Shown here: positions 43,915 to 55,222 of the stretch, one piece after another
Numbering within the stretch: position 1 is the stretch's first letter
Layout of the letters: each line of letters opens with the position of its first letter
NCBI GenBank assembly: GCA_963575745.1
Contig: CAUYUJ010015276.1
Coordinates: forward strand, 22,501 to 86,500
Source: Prorocentrum cordatum
Taxonomy: Eukaryota > Sar > Dinophyceae > Prorocentrales > Prorocentraceae
Length of the DNA: 64,000 nt
Direction: 5' to 3'
The notes under the pieces: model-generated
The model's input: the letters and a program-made list of their open reading frames with translations, nothing else
Told to the model about the DNA's origin: nothing
The model's database searches: none
Position numbers and translations under genes: made by a program

Positions 43915-44410
43915 GGTCCTCTCGGGAGGGGAAAAAACACACAGGCACGATGAGTCGTCGATTTCCAAGAGAAAATGGGAACATACGGGGAAGTGGGGGG
44001 AGACAAAAACCCAGAAACTATTGGAAAATATGGGGAATCCTGTTTCTTGTGTGTATGTGTGTATATATATATATGTGTGTGTGTGTATATCGTCGATTTC
44101 TATGAAAATATGGGAAAATATGGGGAAGTGGGGGGGAAGGCAAAAACCCAGAACCTGTGGGAACATATTGGGTGAATCTTGTATTTGTGTGTATTTCTTT
44201 GCGTGCTCCTTTGCAAACACATCCTCTTCGGCACCGCCTGATCCCGAGGCGTTGCCTCCTCCTGGCCTTGCCGTGGGGCCGCGCTTCTTCTGTCCCCCCC
44301 TCTTTGTGAATTCTAGCTTCGCGCGGCCTAGCTTCGGCCGGAAGAGGTGCGCTCTCGACCCGCGAATCAAAACAAATGTATTTATCTGCGTGTCCTGGGG
44401 CCCCTTCGCC
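43915..44410. repeat. Interspersed repeat family X, copy 2 (internally duplicated)
   Basis: Starts with GGGAAAAAACACACAGGCA and ATGAGTCGTCGATTTCC. The block GTCGATT...GGGGAAGTGGGGGG...CAAAAACCCAGAA occurs twice (about 43955-44020 and 44092-44155), separated by a TATATATA/TGTGTG tract. It ends in ATGTATTTATCTGCGTGTCC, as copy 1 at 4133-4310 does. Confidence 0.7.
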
Positions 44411-44587
44411 CTCGCTGCGCCCGCAGGCGGCCCCGGACGTGCTTTCCCCTCGCGCGATGCTCGGGGGCGCCGCCCGCCCGGCGGCCCGGCTGGCGGCGGG
44501 CGGAGGGGGTGGCGGGCCAGCATCCGGAGGTGGATAGACCACCACGTCGATTCCTCGTCCCTCCCCTGCCCTCTTCTTCCTCTCCGG

Positions 44588-44690
44588 GGGGAGGAGGAGG
44601 AGGAGGAGGAGGAGGAGGAGGAGGAGGAGGAGGAGGAGGAGGAGGAGGAGGAGGAGGTGGAGGAGGAGGAGGGGGAGGAAGAGGATGTGT
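44588..44690. repeat. (GGA)n microsatellite
   Basis: A nearly pure GGAGGA tract of about 100 bp. Confidence 0.92.
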
Positions 44691-45182
44691 ATCTCAAGGC
44701 CATGAGATCGGCTCGCTGCCGACCTCAGGGCCGGGCCGGGGGCGGAGGGCGGTGGTGGTGGTGTATACGTTTGCGCCCCGCAAATATCCCAGGCTGAACG
44801 TTCACAGTTTGACTCCGCTCGTCCTCGGAGCTCGGAGGTTGGTAGACCTCCGACCCTGACACGTGGAATGAGGAATTGGCCGTCTTCGGTTCGCGAGAGG
44901 GCGTCGCGGCCGCCGTTTTTGCGGGTCCAAGTCCGTCGGTTTCGGTCCAAGGCGGTTGTCACTAAGGGGAGGTTTACTAAAGGGAGGTTTGTCCACCGCC
45001 GAAGTATCGTTTCACCGGCCCCCCCCCCCAGTTGGGGATGCGCCCCTCGGAGCCCGAAGGGAGCGGCCCATGTCCCCATCCAGGGGGGTAAGTCGGCCAG
45101 TGGGGCCCAGGCCACGCTGCGGGGGATGGGGATCGGTTGAGCGATATTCAGCGGGGGCGCATGCGAAAGGCGGCACCGTCTG

Positions 45183-45401
45183 GGCCTCCTCGATGGGGTC
45201 GGAGTAGGTGGGGTCGAAGGATTCGCGCCGCATCGACGAGGCGGCTCGATGCGGACGGAGCCCGACTTTCGCCACGCCGAGGGCGCCAAGGCATCGCGTG
45301 CATCGCCGGGGCATCGCCAATGCATCGCCGATGCATCGGCGATGCATCGGCGATGAGCGCGATTCGTCGACCCCATCTACTCCGACCCCATCTAGGAGGC
45401 C
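45183..45401. mobile_element. MITE-3, complete copy
   Basis: A 219-bp element with terminal inverted repeats of about 35 bp. The left is GGCCTCCTCGATGGGGTCGG, then AGTAGGTGGGGTCGA. The right arm is its reverse complement with about two mismatches. The centre is a run of GCATCGCCGATGCATCGG-type palindromic words. No coding capacity. Confidence 0.85.
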
Positions 45402-45411
45402 TCTAGCCACC

Positions 45412-45460
45412 TGTGACCTTCGGTAGAGCTCCCTACGGGGCCACGAAGCGCGTGAGTGGG
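45412..45460. repeat. Single dispersed monomer of the 78-bp satellite
   Basis: CCTTCGGTAGAGCTCCCTAC followed by GGGGCCACGAAGCG matches the satellite unit of 38030-39725. It sits about 10 bp from the right end of the MITE-3 copy. Confidence 0.7.
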
Positions 45461-46177
45461 TGTGTCGAAAGGGGTGGCGGGGACGGTGCGATCACGACGG
45501 GTAATCACCCAGACAGGGTCGTGTCCTGGAGAAAAAGCAGAACGGTTGTCCGGCTCTGCGGGCCCTCACTGGGCCCCGGGACCTTCAAAGACGAGAAAGG
45601 GTCGGAACCGTCGGGGGCCCCGTGCTGGAAGAACTGGGACGTCGCATTTTTGGGTACGGAGAAGGGGGGACGAAGAGCAACAGCAGTTCCTGCCCATTCT
45701 AAGCGGGGAAGGTCGTTGTCTGTGCTGCCGCGGGCGTTGTCCAGATGAGAAGCAGGCCCGCCTTTCTAGCAGCGGCCGCTGCCGATTTTGGCATACATTT
45801 GCTGGGGTGTTCTGCGCACCTGTCCGTACCCACTGCAGACGTGCCAAGCGGGCGGCGCCAGCTGGCGGACAGCCTGACGGCGGCGGGCGGCGGCGAGTCA
45901 TGGGAGGAAGCACCACGTCGATCCCCGTACTTGGCGTTCATTACACCCCGAGATCCAGGAGTTACAGCTTTAGTTCGTTAAGATTCGGGCCCTGGGGGCA
46001 TCACATATCCATCCGGCTCAATGCAGCAGAGAGACGGGGTCTAGGGCTTTGGTCGTGATCTGTTGCGGTTCGTCGTTTTCACAACGTCGAATCTCAGGGG
46101 GCAGTCTGGGGCGCTTGTTACTTAGTCATGCGCTGTTCGATTCCGCCTGTCGGTGCGTTTGCTTGAGGGCTTCAGTT
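45461..46177. other. No gene recognised
   Basis: Unique-looking GC-rich text; no exon, RNA or repeat identified. Confidence 0.45.
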
Positions 46178-46380
46178 TTAGGGGAACGAAGAATGACATA
46201 AAACATAAAAACTCGGAGGTCTGCGCGGATTTCTCGGATCCGCGCTGGAACCCCCTCCCTGGCGCGCGGTGCGCGCCAGGGGCGGCGCCGGAGGCGCCGC
46301 CAGGGGGGGTCCAGCGCGGATCCGAGAAATCCGCGCTGACCTCCGACTTATCATTTTTATGCCATTCTTCGTTCCCCTAA
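46178..46380. mobile_element. MITE-2: long-arm inverted-repeat element
   Basis: 203 bp, nearly a full palindrome. It starts TTAGGGGAACGAAGAATG and ends CATTCTTCGTTCCCCTAA. The arms continue through CTCGGAGGTC, GCGGATTTCTCGGATCCGCG and CTGGA-CCCCC for about 75 bp with few mismatches. The centre is a GGCGCGC/GCGCGCC palindrome. A fragment of the family lies at 40330-40435. Confidence 0.88.
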
Positions 46381-46571
46381 GTTCGCAGAGGCTCTCATTA
46401 CGAGGCATCGATGATTTGGGCATTGAGGGTGTTGCTCGTTTTCCTTGTCTTTTGGGGTGCATCTGGTCGCCGCGGCCGGCCGCCCCTCAAAGTTCTGGCC
46501 CGACCGTGCCCCAGGACAGGTCTCAGGGTTTGATGCTGTTGCCCAGGACCAAGCCTGCCATCAAGCATTAT

Positions 46572-46730
46572 GTCGGGCGTGTCCGCCTACAGGGGGATTT
46601 TCGACGAAAAAATAATAATACTTTAAACATGAAAATAGTCACCTGATTATTTTTTGATTATTTTCTTGATTATTTTTGTGGTATTTTTTATCTTTCGTCG
46701 AAAATCCCCCTGTAGGGGGACAGGCCCGAC
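46572..46730. mobile_element. MITE-1, complete copy with flanking direct repeat
   Basis: 159 bp. The left end is GTCGGGCGTGTCCGCCTACA, then GGGGGATTTTCGACGAAA. The right end is TTTCGTCGAAAATCCCCCTG, then TAGGGGGACAGGCCCGAC. The interior is AT-rich. The 13-mer CTGCCATCAAGCA flanks it at 46555-46567 and 46737-46749, a few bases outside the inverted repeats, and may be a target duplication or a pre-existing repeat. Confidence 0.88.
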
Positions 46731-46749
46731 TTAAGGCTGCCATCAAGCA

Positions 46750-47562
46750 GCACAGGGTCCTGGGGGAAGCGGGTCCTGGAGGTTTTCCCATGCCTTCGAG
46801 GGATAGGCTCAGGAAGGGACGCGTCGACCCCCAATCGCCCACGGATCGCGGATGGGCCTCGAGAGCCCCACCTCGCACGGGATCGCTCGGATTTGCTCTC
46901 GGGGGCCTATCGCCGACCTATCGGCGATGAGCCGTCGATTGCAGATCGATGTATCTCCCCTGAGCCTGTCCCCCCCCCCCCTTATCGTTGCACCTGATGG
47001 AAGCAGGGCGACGGCGACACAGCTCTCTGGCAGCCCCTGGGCGCCTGGGCGTTACCTGAAGATACAGATCTGCGGATTCGGCACCGGGGTCGATTTTGTC
47101 ACCGCTCCCACTGAGGGCCCAAACAGTCTACAATACGGCACGGTACCGGTACTGTTAGCTGAGCCTGGTTATTGCCGCTTGTACCAGTATTGCCGGTACG
47201 GTAGCGGGGTCCCGCGATACCGGTTATTTTACAGAATTGGGACCGCGCGGTGCCGGCACGGCACCAGGGCCAAGGCTGGCACTGGCACGGTATGTGGAAG
47301 CACGAAGGGGAATGGAGGCAGGAAGCAGGAGGAGGAAGAGGAGGAGGAGGAGGAGGAGAAGGAGTAGGAGGAGAGGAGGAGGTGGGAGGCGGGCAGGAGG
47401 AGGAGGAGGAGGAAACGCGCACGAGAAGGAGGACCAGTGTAAACCCAAGTCTCATCAACGCCATTGCAGTAAACCCTCCTTCCAAGTTCCCTCTTCATCG
47501 GCTTCTACACGGATTCATCTTCACCGGGGGAAACGACCTGTTGAATGACAAGCGTTAGAAGA
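46750..47562. other. No gene recognised
   Basis: Contains GGTACCGG/CCGGTA-like words (47130-47280), a (GGA)n-like tract (47325-47415) and no protein-like exon. Confidence 0.45.
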
Positions 47563-47750
47563 TCCAGAATTGTGCCAGAACGCCATCTCTGGGACCTCAA
47601 CGCCGCGGATCACCGTTACTGTTGCGTCTTGACGATCCCCCAATCGTGCCAGCACATTCTTGGGACTTCAACATCGCGAATCAGCGTGCCTGTTGCGCCA
47701 CTGACATCCCGACATCGTGCCAAAACGCCACTTCTGGGACGTGAACCATG
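47563..47750. repeat. ~70-76 bp tandem repeat, about 2.5 units
   Basis: Each unit has CGTGCCA(G/A) then a TCTGGGAC/CTTGGGAC-TCAAC phrase, then GCG-ATCA, CGTT-CTGTTGCG and GACATCCC. Unit starts are near 47571, 47647 and 47714. Confidence 0.7.
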
Positions 47751-48614
47751 CGATTCCTTGACATTTTCTGCAAACTCTTAAGACGAATGTGCTCGGCGCT
47801 GAGGCGAGAGCCACATTTTGAAAAGGAGCCGCCCTCCATCCGTTTTTGTTGTCGTCGACGCCCCGCGACCGACCCGCGCCCCCTGACGCTCCGCTGACTC
47901 GTAACCGCGGACTTACAATGCTACTCATGTTTCAGGCGATCGCAACCATGGATTAAGGGGGCGTGGATTAACGACAGGTCCCGTTTCCATGGGAATCCGC
48001 GGATTTCCGCCGCCGAGCGATGCGGCATTGGCCGCACTTTGGGGAGGGCACCTCCCCCGATCCATGGATTAGTCGACCTCGCGCCAAATCCATGGATCGC
48101 TACTCTCAACATTTTCGCGCCCCCGAATGTTGCCACCCCGCCGCCCCCGAGGCACCGCCGCGGAGGAGCTGGAAGACAAGCGCCGGCTCGCCGCCTCGAG
48201 GCAGTCGAGGCAGAGGAGTTCGAGCGTGAGCCTACCGCGGGTGCCCTGAGCGGTAGTGGCGTGGTCAATCGACCGCAGTGCGATGTAGGATCCTTCCATC
48301 TCGCAGTGTCGTTCCTGACTTGCTCCAGCGTCCGATGCTATTCCAAAACTGCCGGTGAATCAACGCTCGCTCAGCTAGAGATTCCGTACCGTAGACCCCG
48401 CAGTCGCGGATAAGAGTCATAGGGGCGAGAGGAGGAGGGGTCGTCGGCAGTCTGCGAGGATCGGCCGCAAATTTGAAGCCCCTTTGCAGGCGCCGAGTTT
48501 GCATTGCACAGCGAGCCCGCCGCAGTCCCCGTTTCTTTTGTGAATATAATTTTGCTTCTAGCGATCCCCACCGAAACCTTCAGCGTTTATTCCCGACGGC
48601 ACGCGGTCGCCTAA
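47751..48614. other. No gene recognised
   Basis: GC-rich text with ATCCATGGAT words near 47950-48095. No exon or structured RNA found. Confidence 0.45.
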
Positions 48615-51600
48615 TTGGTCGACAATTGCCGTTTCTGGAGTCAATGGTCCGATCGTATTCCATGTAGTCACGTTCTTTCATGTTGTGTTCTGTTATGTCC
48701 AGTTCTGTTGTCGACGGGCTGGCGTGACGTCGTGACGCCTGGGACGTCAGTTGCGTCGTTTGGTATGATGTTTCTCTTCATGTATGTTTCTCATATGATT
48801 GAGTATGTTTTGTTATGCTCATCTCTGTCACCACATAGTTTGAGACGTTATGGTATGATCCGCTCTGTGACACTATGTTATGGTATACAATGTTGGGTCT
48901 TATGTTATGGATTGCATTGTTCCGTGATGCTGTTGGCAGCTTGGCGCAATATGATATAGTAGGTTTTGCTCTGATAGTATGTGTCGTTGTGATTTGTTGT
49001 CGCGTATAGATCGTTCCGGTAATGTTGCCATGCTATGATATGATATGGTATGTCACGATGTCCTATGTTATGATATGTTATGTTGTGTTATGGTGTGCTA
49101 TGGTATGTGTTTGGATGTTATGTTTGTTGACGGCCCCGCTCGGTATAGTACATTATAATACGTTACGGCTGTATGTGTCGCTATGCTTCGTTGTAGTGGT
49201 ATGACATGCTCTTCGATGCTGTGTCATGATATGGTCTGTTCTGCCAAGGTGTGCAATGTGATGCTCGGTTATGTATCGTTATGTTGCTTTTGTGTCGTCG
49301 TATTGCTATGGTCTGCTCTGTCATGTTCTGTCATGTTCGTGTTCTGTTATGTCATGTTATGTTGTGTCATTTGTTGTTTTGTCGCGCTCAGCGTGGCTGT
49401 GCTCTGCTTTCTTTCGTGTTATAGTACATTTTGTGATTGTGTGCCATGATCTGATCTGTTCTCTCAAGGTGTGCTATGTTATGCTCGGCTCTGTTCTGTT
49501 ATGGTGTATGTTGTCGTCTTCCGTTATGTCATTTTCTGTTCTGGTATGTTATGCGATTTTCTGTTTTTGGTGACGGCCCGGCCCTGTATAGGATATTATG
49601 ATATGTTATGTTGGTATGTGTCGTTATGTTTCGTTGTCGTGCCATGATGTGTTCGATGATGTTGTGCATTCATGTGATTTGTTCTGTTAAGCTGATTTGT
49701 GATATGGTCAGTTATCTGATCTTATGTTGTGTTATTTCGTCTTCTCTTTTGTCATGTTCTGCTCTGGTATGTTATGTGAAATCATGTTACGCCTCAGTTT
49801 GCCATTGCATTGTTATGCAATGTTCTGTCATGGTGTATCATGCTCGCGTTCTGTTCTGTCATGTGTTGTTGTGTCCTGTTATATTCTGTCGTGTTCGTCA
49901 TCGCTATGCTCCGCTGTCGTGTTATGCTATGATATGTGATGCTGTGTCATGGTTTGAAATGTTATGTCAAGGTGTGTTATGTTATGCTATGTTCTGTCAT
50001 GCTATGTCGTGTGTTGTCGTCTTTAATTATATAATGGTCTGCCTTGTGTTATATGTGTTGTTATGCTATGCTTTAGGTTATGGCATGGCATTGCTATGTG
50101 ATGTGTTGCCATGGTTTGTCATGCTCATGTTCTGGTCTATCATAGTATGTCGTTTTCTGCCGTCTGCGTCGTCGTTATGCTCTGCATTCGTAACAATATT
50201 GTTTCTGTGTTGCTGTGTCGTGATATGATCGGTTGTGTCAGGGTATGTTATGTTATGGTCGGTTATGTTATGTCGTGATCTGTCGTCTTCTGCTACATCA
50301 TGTTCTGCTCTGGTCTGTTCTGTGATGTTATGTTATGCTCCACTTGGTCATGATACTGATATGCTCTGTTCTGTCATGTTCTGTTATGCTCTGCTCTGTT
50401 CTGTCATGTTATGTTCTGTCATGATGTGTTCTGTCGTGTTCGTCGAGGGCGCGAGGCGGGACACCCCGGACTCGGGGATCATCGGGACAATTCGGATTCT
50501 TGCGGCCGCGGTATACAGAGTGGTCTTGGCCGGGCGACTCGGGGATCATCGGGACAATTTGGGGTCTGGCGGCCGCGGTATGCAGGGTGGGGTTGGCCTG
50601 GCACGAGGCGGGATATCCAGGACCATCTGGACAGTTTGGGGTCCCGCGGCCGCGGTATGCAGGGAGGGTTTTGCGGGGGGGCTTGTTCTTGAAATCGAAG
50701 GAGGAGGGTTGGCTCCAACCTGTCTGGCAGGGAGAAAGAAGGGGAAGGAGGAGGCAAGGACAAGGATGAGGAGGCGGGGCGGAGAGCGGAGACGGCGTGA
50801 CTTCGGGACGCCTGTCGCGTTCGACGCGTCATCGAATCGGTCATTTCTGCGCCTGGTGAGCCTGACGACGGGGCGGCGCCGTGCAGCGGTGGCTACTGTA
50901 TACGTAATGTTGTGCTTTCGTGTGTTTCGTTGGATTCTGCCCCAATGTAGTATGTGACGCTGTTCTTTGTTATGCTTTGACCTCGACGGGCCAGCGTGAC
51001 GTCGTGACGCCTGGGCGAGGCCGTGGAGTGGTGGCTACTGTATACGTGATGTTGTGCTATAGCGTGTGTGATTGGAATCTGCCGCAATGCAATATGTGAT
51101 ACTGTGTTCTGTGATGTTCTGATCTCGACGGGGTGGCGTGACGTCGTGACGCCTGTTACGTTAGGTATGTCGTCGAATCGCATCTGCTCTGTGGCACCAT
51201 GTTAGAACATGATCTGTTCTGTCAGGCTATGTTATCATATGCTCTGTTCCGTGATGATGTTGACGGCTCAGCTCAGTATAGAATAGGTTGATATGTTCTT
51301 TTAGTGTCTTTTGCCATGTCCTGTTCCTTCGCGATACTCCTCTCCACTACTGCCGTTGCTGTATTCAAGTTTCGGTTTGTCATGCTATGTTCTGCTATCT
51401 CCTGTTATGTCCTCGACGGGCCAGCGTGACGTCGTGACGCCTGGGCGATGCCGTGGAGTGGTGGCTACTGTAGAGGCGATGATGTGCTATAGTGTGTTTG
51501 GTTGGATCCTGCCCCGATGTAGTCTGTGATCGTGTGTTCTGTGATGTTGTGACCTCTACGGGCCCTCGTGACGTCGCGACGCCGATCATTTCGACGATGT

Positions 51601-52300
51601 TTCATGTAGTACCGTTCTATCATGTGATGCTCTATTGTGTTCTGTTACGTTCTCGACGGACCGGCGTGACGTCGTGACGCCTGGGCGACGCCGTGGAGCG
51701 GTGGCTACTACATGCGTGATGTTGTGCTGCAGTGTGAATGTGTTTGTGTGTGTGTGTGTGGTAGGATTCTGCCCCAATGTGATACGTGACGCTGTGCCCT
51801 CTCATGTACTGATATCGACGGGCTGGCGTGACGTCACGTTAGATACATCGTCAAATCGTTCATTGCTGTGAGTGTCGGTTCCTGTAGCCAAGCTGACCAA
51901 TATGAGTGCACGGTATATTATGTGATGATATCAGTCTGCCCTTTCGTTATCTCTGCCGTTCAATTATGCTATGTCATGCTCGCTTCTGCCACAATAGGTG
52001 TCGGTATGTGATGTTGTGCTCTGCTCTGTGATACCATGATAGACCATGCCAATTTCTCTCATGTTACATTATAGTATGCTATGTTCCGTGATGCTTTTAA
52101 CGGCTCAGCTCACTATAGTATAGTATGTTTTGTTCGTATGTGTTGTTGTCCTGATCTGTCGTGGTACTCCCACCGCTGCACAACTGCCGTTTCTGGAGTC
52201 AACAACGGTCTAGCCGTGTTCCGTGTAGCCACCCTCTTTCATGTTATGTGTTATTATTTTTTGTTGTGTTTTCGACGGGACGGCGTGACGCCTCTGACGT
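48615..52300. repeat. Degenerate TGTTATG/TGTTCTG array with recurrent GACGTC dyad
   Basis: About 3.7 kb of 5-7 bp words (TGTTATG, TGTTCTG, TGCTATG). A longer motif, TCGACGGG-then-GCGTGACGTCGTGACGCC, recurs at 48711, 50983, 51124, 51413, 51554, 51653, 51815 (shortened) and 52272 (shortened). Several copies are followed by GTGGAGTGGTGGCTACTGTA and TTGGATTCTGCCCCAATGTA-like text, giving a higher-order unit of about 150 bp. A head phrase, GCCGTTTCTGGAGTCAA, occurs at both ends (48628 and 52185). No coding exon. Confidence 0.8.
50462..50680. repeat. ~70-bp tandem repeat, three units
   Basis: CGGGGATCATCGGGACAATT, then GCGGCCGCGGTAT-CAG, then GGGTTGGCC-like text repeats with starts near 50470, 50538 and 50610. 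It is GC-rich and inserted within the AT-richer ATG array. Confidence 0.75.
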
Positions 52301-52940
52301 TAGATGCGTCGTGGGTTATGGTGTTCCTTTTCACTCCATGTTTCTCGTCTGATTGCGTATGTTATTCATCGCTTCGCTCATTCCGCCGGCACTTGAGCGC
52401 TATTAGGGGCCTCTTGGGGCCGTCTTGGGTCGGCAACACCCAAACATACTTATACTACATGCGCGTCGCCCCCCCAGGGGCGACGCGCGCACCGAGAAAT
52501 CTTATAGTATATGCGTTGTGGCGGGCGCTTTCTGGCCACACCGCTCGGGAAACGATATACTACAAGATGGGTATACTATATGTTTGGGTCGGACGCACGC
52601 CTCCAAGAAGAACATCTAGTACTAGTATGTCTTTGTGTATCCCATTGGGGGCTTTTTGGGGGTTTCTTGGCAGCGTCTTGGGGCTCCCCGGCGGCGCATT
52701 CTTCATGCCTCATGGCGATTAGCGGACACATAAAATGAGTAAACGGTATGTTCAAAGTCATCTATAAGTCCTTGTACAAGTCCCTTGGTAAGTTACGCAC
52801 AAGTGCTTTGATACATTCATAAGTGGCGCGCCGAATGGGGGGGGGTCTTTAGCTCAAACTAAGTGTTTGTAAACATTGGTGGCATTCTTTCGAATTCCAC
52901 GCTGGCCGTCTGCATGCTGTCTGCGTAGGTTTTCGGCTCC
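52301..52940. other. No gene recognised; 5' flank of pseudogene F
   Basis: Contains a GGGGGCTTTTTGGGGG-type block (52395-52440, 52645-52700) like that at 37.2-37.9 kb, and AAGTCC/AAGTGC words (52760-52830). No terminal inverted repeat shared with the 3' flank of F was found by eye. Confidence 0.45.
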
Positions 52941-55222
52941 ATGGAGCCACCTCCCAAGAAACACAAGATTTTGATAGGGGTTCAAGCGGGAGGGTTTTCC
53001 GTGTCATGTCGGGCCGTGGCTCGGGCATTGGAAGGGATTTCTGAAGAGGACCCAGATGATATTTGCCGCAATGCCGCGAGGAGCTTGAAGGCCCACGTGG
53101 ACAGCATCGGCACGCCCTATGGGCGCATCATACAGTGGGCAGATATTCCGAACGAGGACGGTAGCATTCTGCGATGGCCTTATATTCACCCGAGCGCCCT
53201 TCTGTGCCATCTTTGCCAGGAGTCTAGCATTTTCGCCCAATTTATTGCTGAGCACCTACACAATAAACGTGGGAATGTGATCTTGTGGGGCGATGAATGC
53301 ACCACAGGAAATCAACTTCGACCCGACAATGTCGGCAAATTCTTAGCAATATACTGGACCATGTCCAATTTCCCCGAGTCTTTCCGCTCAGCAGATAAGG
53401 ATGGATGCCGTTTGGAATATTAGAGTAGGACTTGTTAAAGCCCGTGCGAGTACAGTACGGGGGCTTGCTTAAGCACGTATTTAAAATTATGTTCACGGAC
53501 GCGGGCAGCTTCACATTCGGCATTCGCGTCCCCAACGGCGCTGTGGAACCAGGTGAGGCGTTCATCCGCGCATCCTTCCTGACATTCATACAAGACGAAC
53601 AAGCACATAAAGAGGCGAAAAGTTTGAAGGGCGCAAGTGGATGCCACTGCTGCGGCAGATGTAAGAACATCAGTTAGTTTCTGCATTCCGCCAGCCCCGC
53701 CCCCCTGGCCGATACCGATTGCAACCGAACCCGCGTGTTCTATCACGTCGCAGGGCCGTTCCCCACGGGTTCGCATGGCCTGGCGCCTGGTTGGATTGAA
53801 CTGGGCTGCGGTTTTACAGCGGCGATGTTCGGAACACAGCGCGGAGCGAGTATGTATTGCATTTTGCCAACGCTCGGCCGTGCTCGTTCGACCTACACGA
53901 CGACGACAGCATGTGAGAAGTTATCGATACATTAGAAGCCAACGCTGGGACGCTATCGAAGGGTAGGTTTGAAGATTTGCAAAATCATCCCGGTGTGAAC
54001 TATCAACCTGGGCCCCTGGCATTCGACAGGTCGCTACGACCGTTTTACAAACCAGTTTCGACACTTTTTTTCGACTGGATGCATTGCATCGCCGCGTCTG
54101 GCGGCATTGCCCAATACAATCTAAACGCCCTTGTCCTGCGGCTGGAGCGCCCTCCTGTGAACATTAAAGGGCCGCGCTTGATGATTTTGCATTTGCTTTC
54201 GCAGACGGCAGCGGCGGCTTTCGATTTCGCCGATTGCCCAAACAGTTCTTCACGAAACGCATTGTTCGGAACCCTCTCGCCCGCGTCAGGTGCTTCGCCG
54301 CGGAAGCGTTAGCAGCAGTTACGGTGATGTGCGATTCGTCGGCTGATCGCTGCCCCCCGCGTCCGCCGCGCATCGCCCGCGCGCCCCCCGGGGCAGCCCC
54401 CGCCCCTCCTACCCCCGCCCTCAGCGTCCGCAGCTTGATCCGCCATGCTTCCCGCGTCGGCGGGCGGGCGTATTTCTGCCGCACTGTCCTGGGCCCGAGG
54501 GGGCTTTTGAACGACCATTCCCAGTGCGTGCAGACTCTAGGCATCATTTGCAACATTCTGACCCTCGGGGACGCCGCGTCGAACCACGCAGACAGGCTGG
54601 AGTCGCTGCTAGAACAGCATCACATGCAAATGGCTGTTCTGTACGCTGCGGACATTCTTGTCGTCAAAAACCATTTGGTTTATCACGTGCCCCAGTCGAT
54701 CCGCGAGTTGGGGTTGAACCTTTCGCGTTTCTCCAACGAGCGACGAAATCGATTGATGAGAGCAGCTTGCAAGCATTACTCTCGACAGAAAGGCTCAGAG
54801 GATGCAATAGAAGTCAGGCTGGTCCTCGAATTAGAGGCGCGCGTGAAAACCGCGCGTTTTGTTCCGTCGCTCGCGTCGGGAAGGTGTCGGAAGAACCGAG
54901 CTACCGAGATTTGTTCCCGGCCCCCCCGTCGCAGGTATTCATTGGCGAACGATTGAAATGGGCACGTGGCACCTTGCACGTTGGAGATGTGATTTCAGTG
55001 GCAGACTCAGGTTCGTTCCGCGCGATGCGATGCTCATGTTTCGTGGACGCTCGTGCTGCAGACCGCCCAGCGTCGCCGAATTGTTTCGTGCTGTCCCAGG
55101 TCTGCGTTCGGGTGCATGGCGCGGAATTGTGGGGGGCAGTCGACCAGTTTGAAATTACGCGCGTTGATGATATCATTGGCGTCCACGTCGGCGTGGTGGA
55201 CGGTGCACGTTTCACCCCTTGA
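52941..55222 (+). pseudogene. Pseudogene F: intronless member of a transposase-like dinoflagellate family
   Basis: One colinear protein spread over shifting frames without introns: 52941 to about 53405, 53405-53937, 53938-54230, 54231-54882, and 54883-55222. All four shifts need one added base; the last lies in an A4 run (AAAAC near 54846-54850). In-frame TAGs lie at 53426 and 53675. Recognisable blocks in order: LWGDECTTGNQLRPDN; a DEQAHKEAKSLKGASG stretch followed by Cys pairs (CHCCGRC); LFFDWMH; KNHLVYHVPQSIRELGLNLS with FSNERR; and a C-terminal region with GDVISVAD and VDDIIGVHVG. This order matches a multicopy dinoflagellate family I know by pattern; spaced Asp/Glu/His blocks make a transposase origin plausible but unproven. 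It is AT-richer than its neighbours. Either decayed or damaged by consensus deletions. I give no repaired sequence. Confidence 0.75.

Noticed and set aside
52915-52941. A GTAGGTTTTCGGCTCC phrase before pseudogene F as a third relict spliced leader
   Set aside because: Only scattered identity (GTAG, TTTT, GGCTC) with gaps; too weak compared with the two clear relicts.
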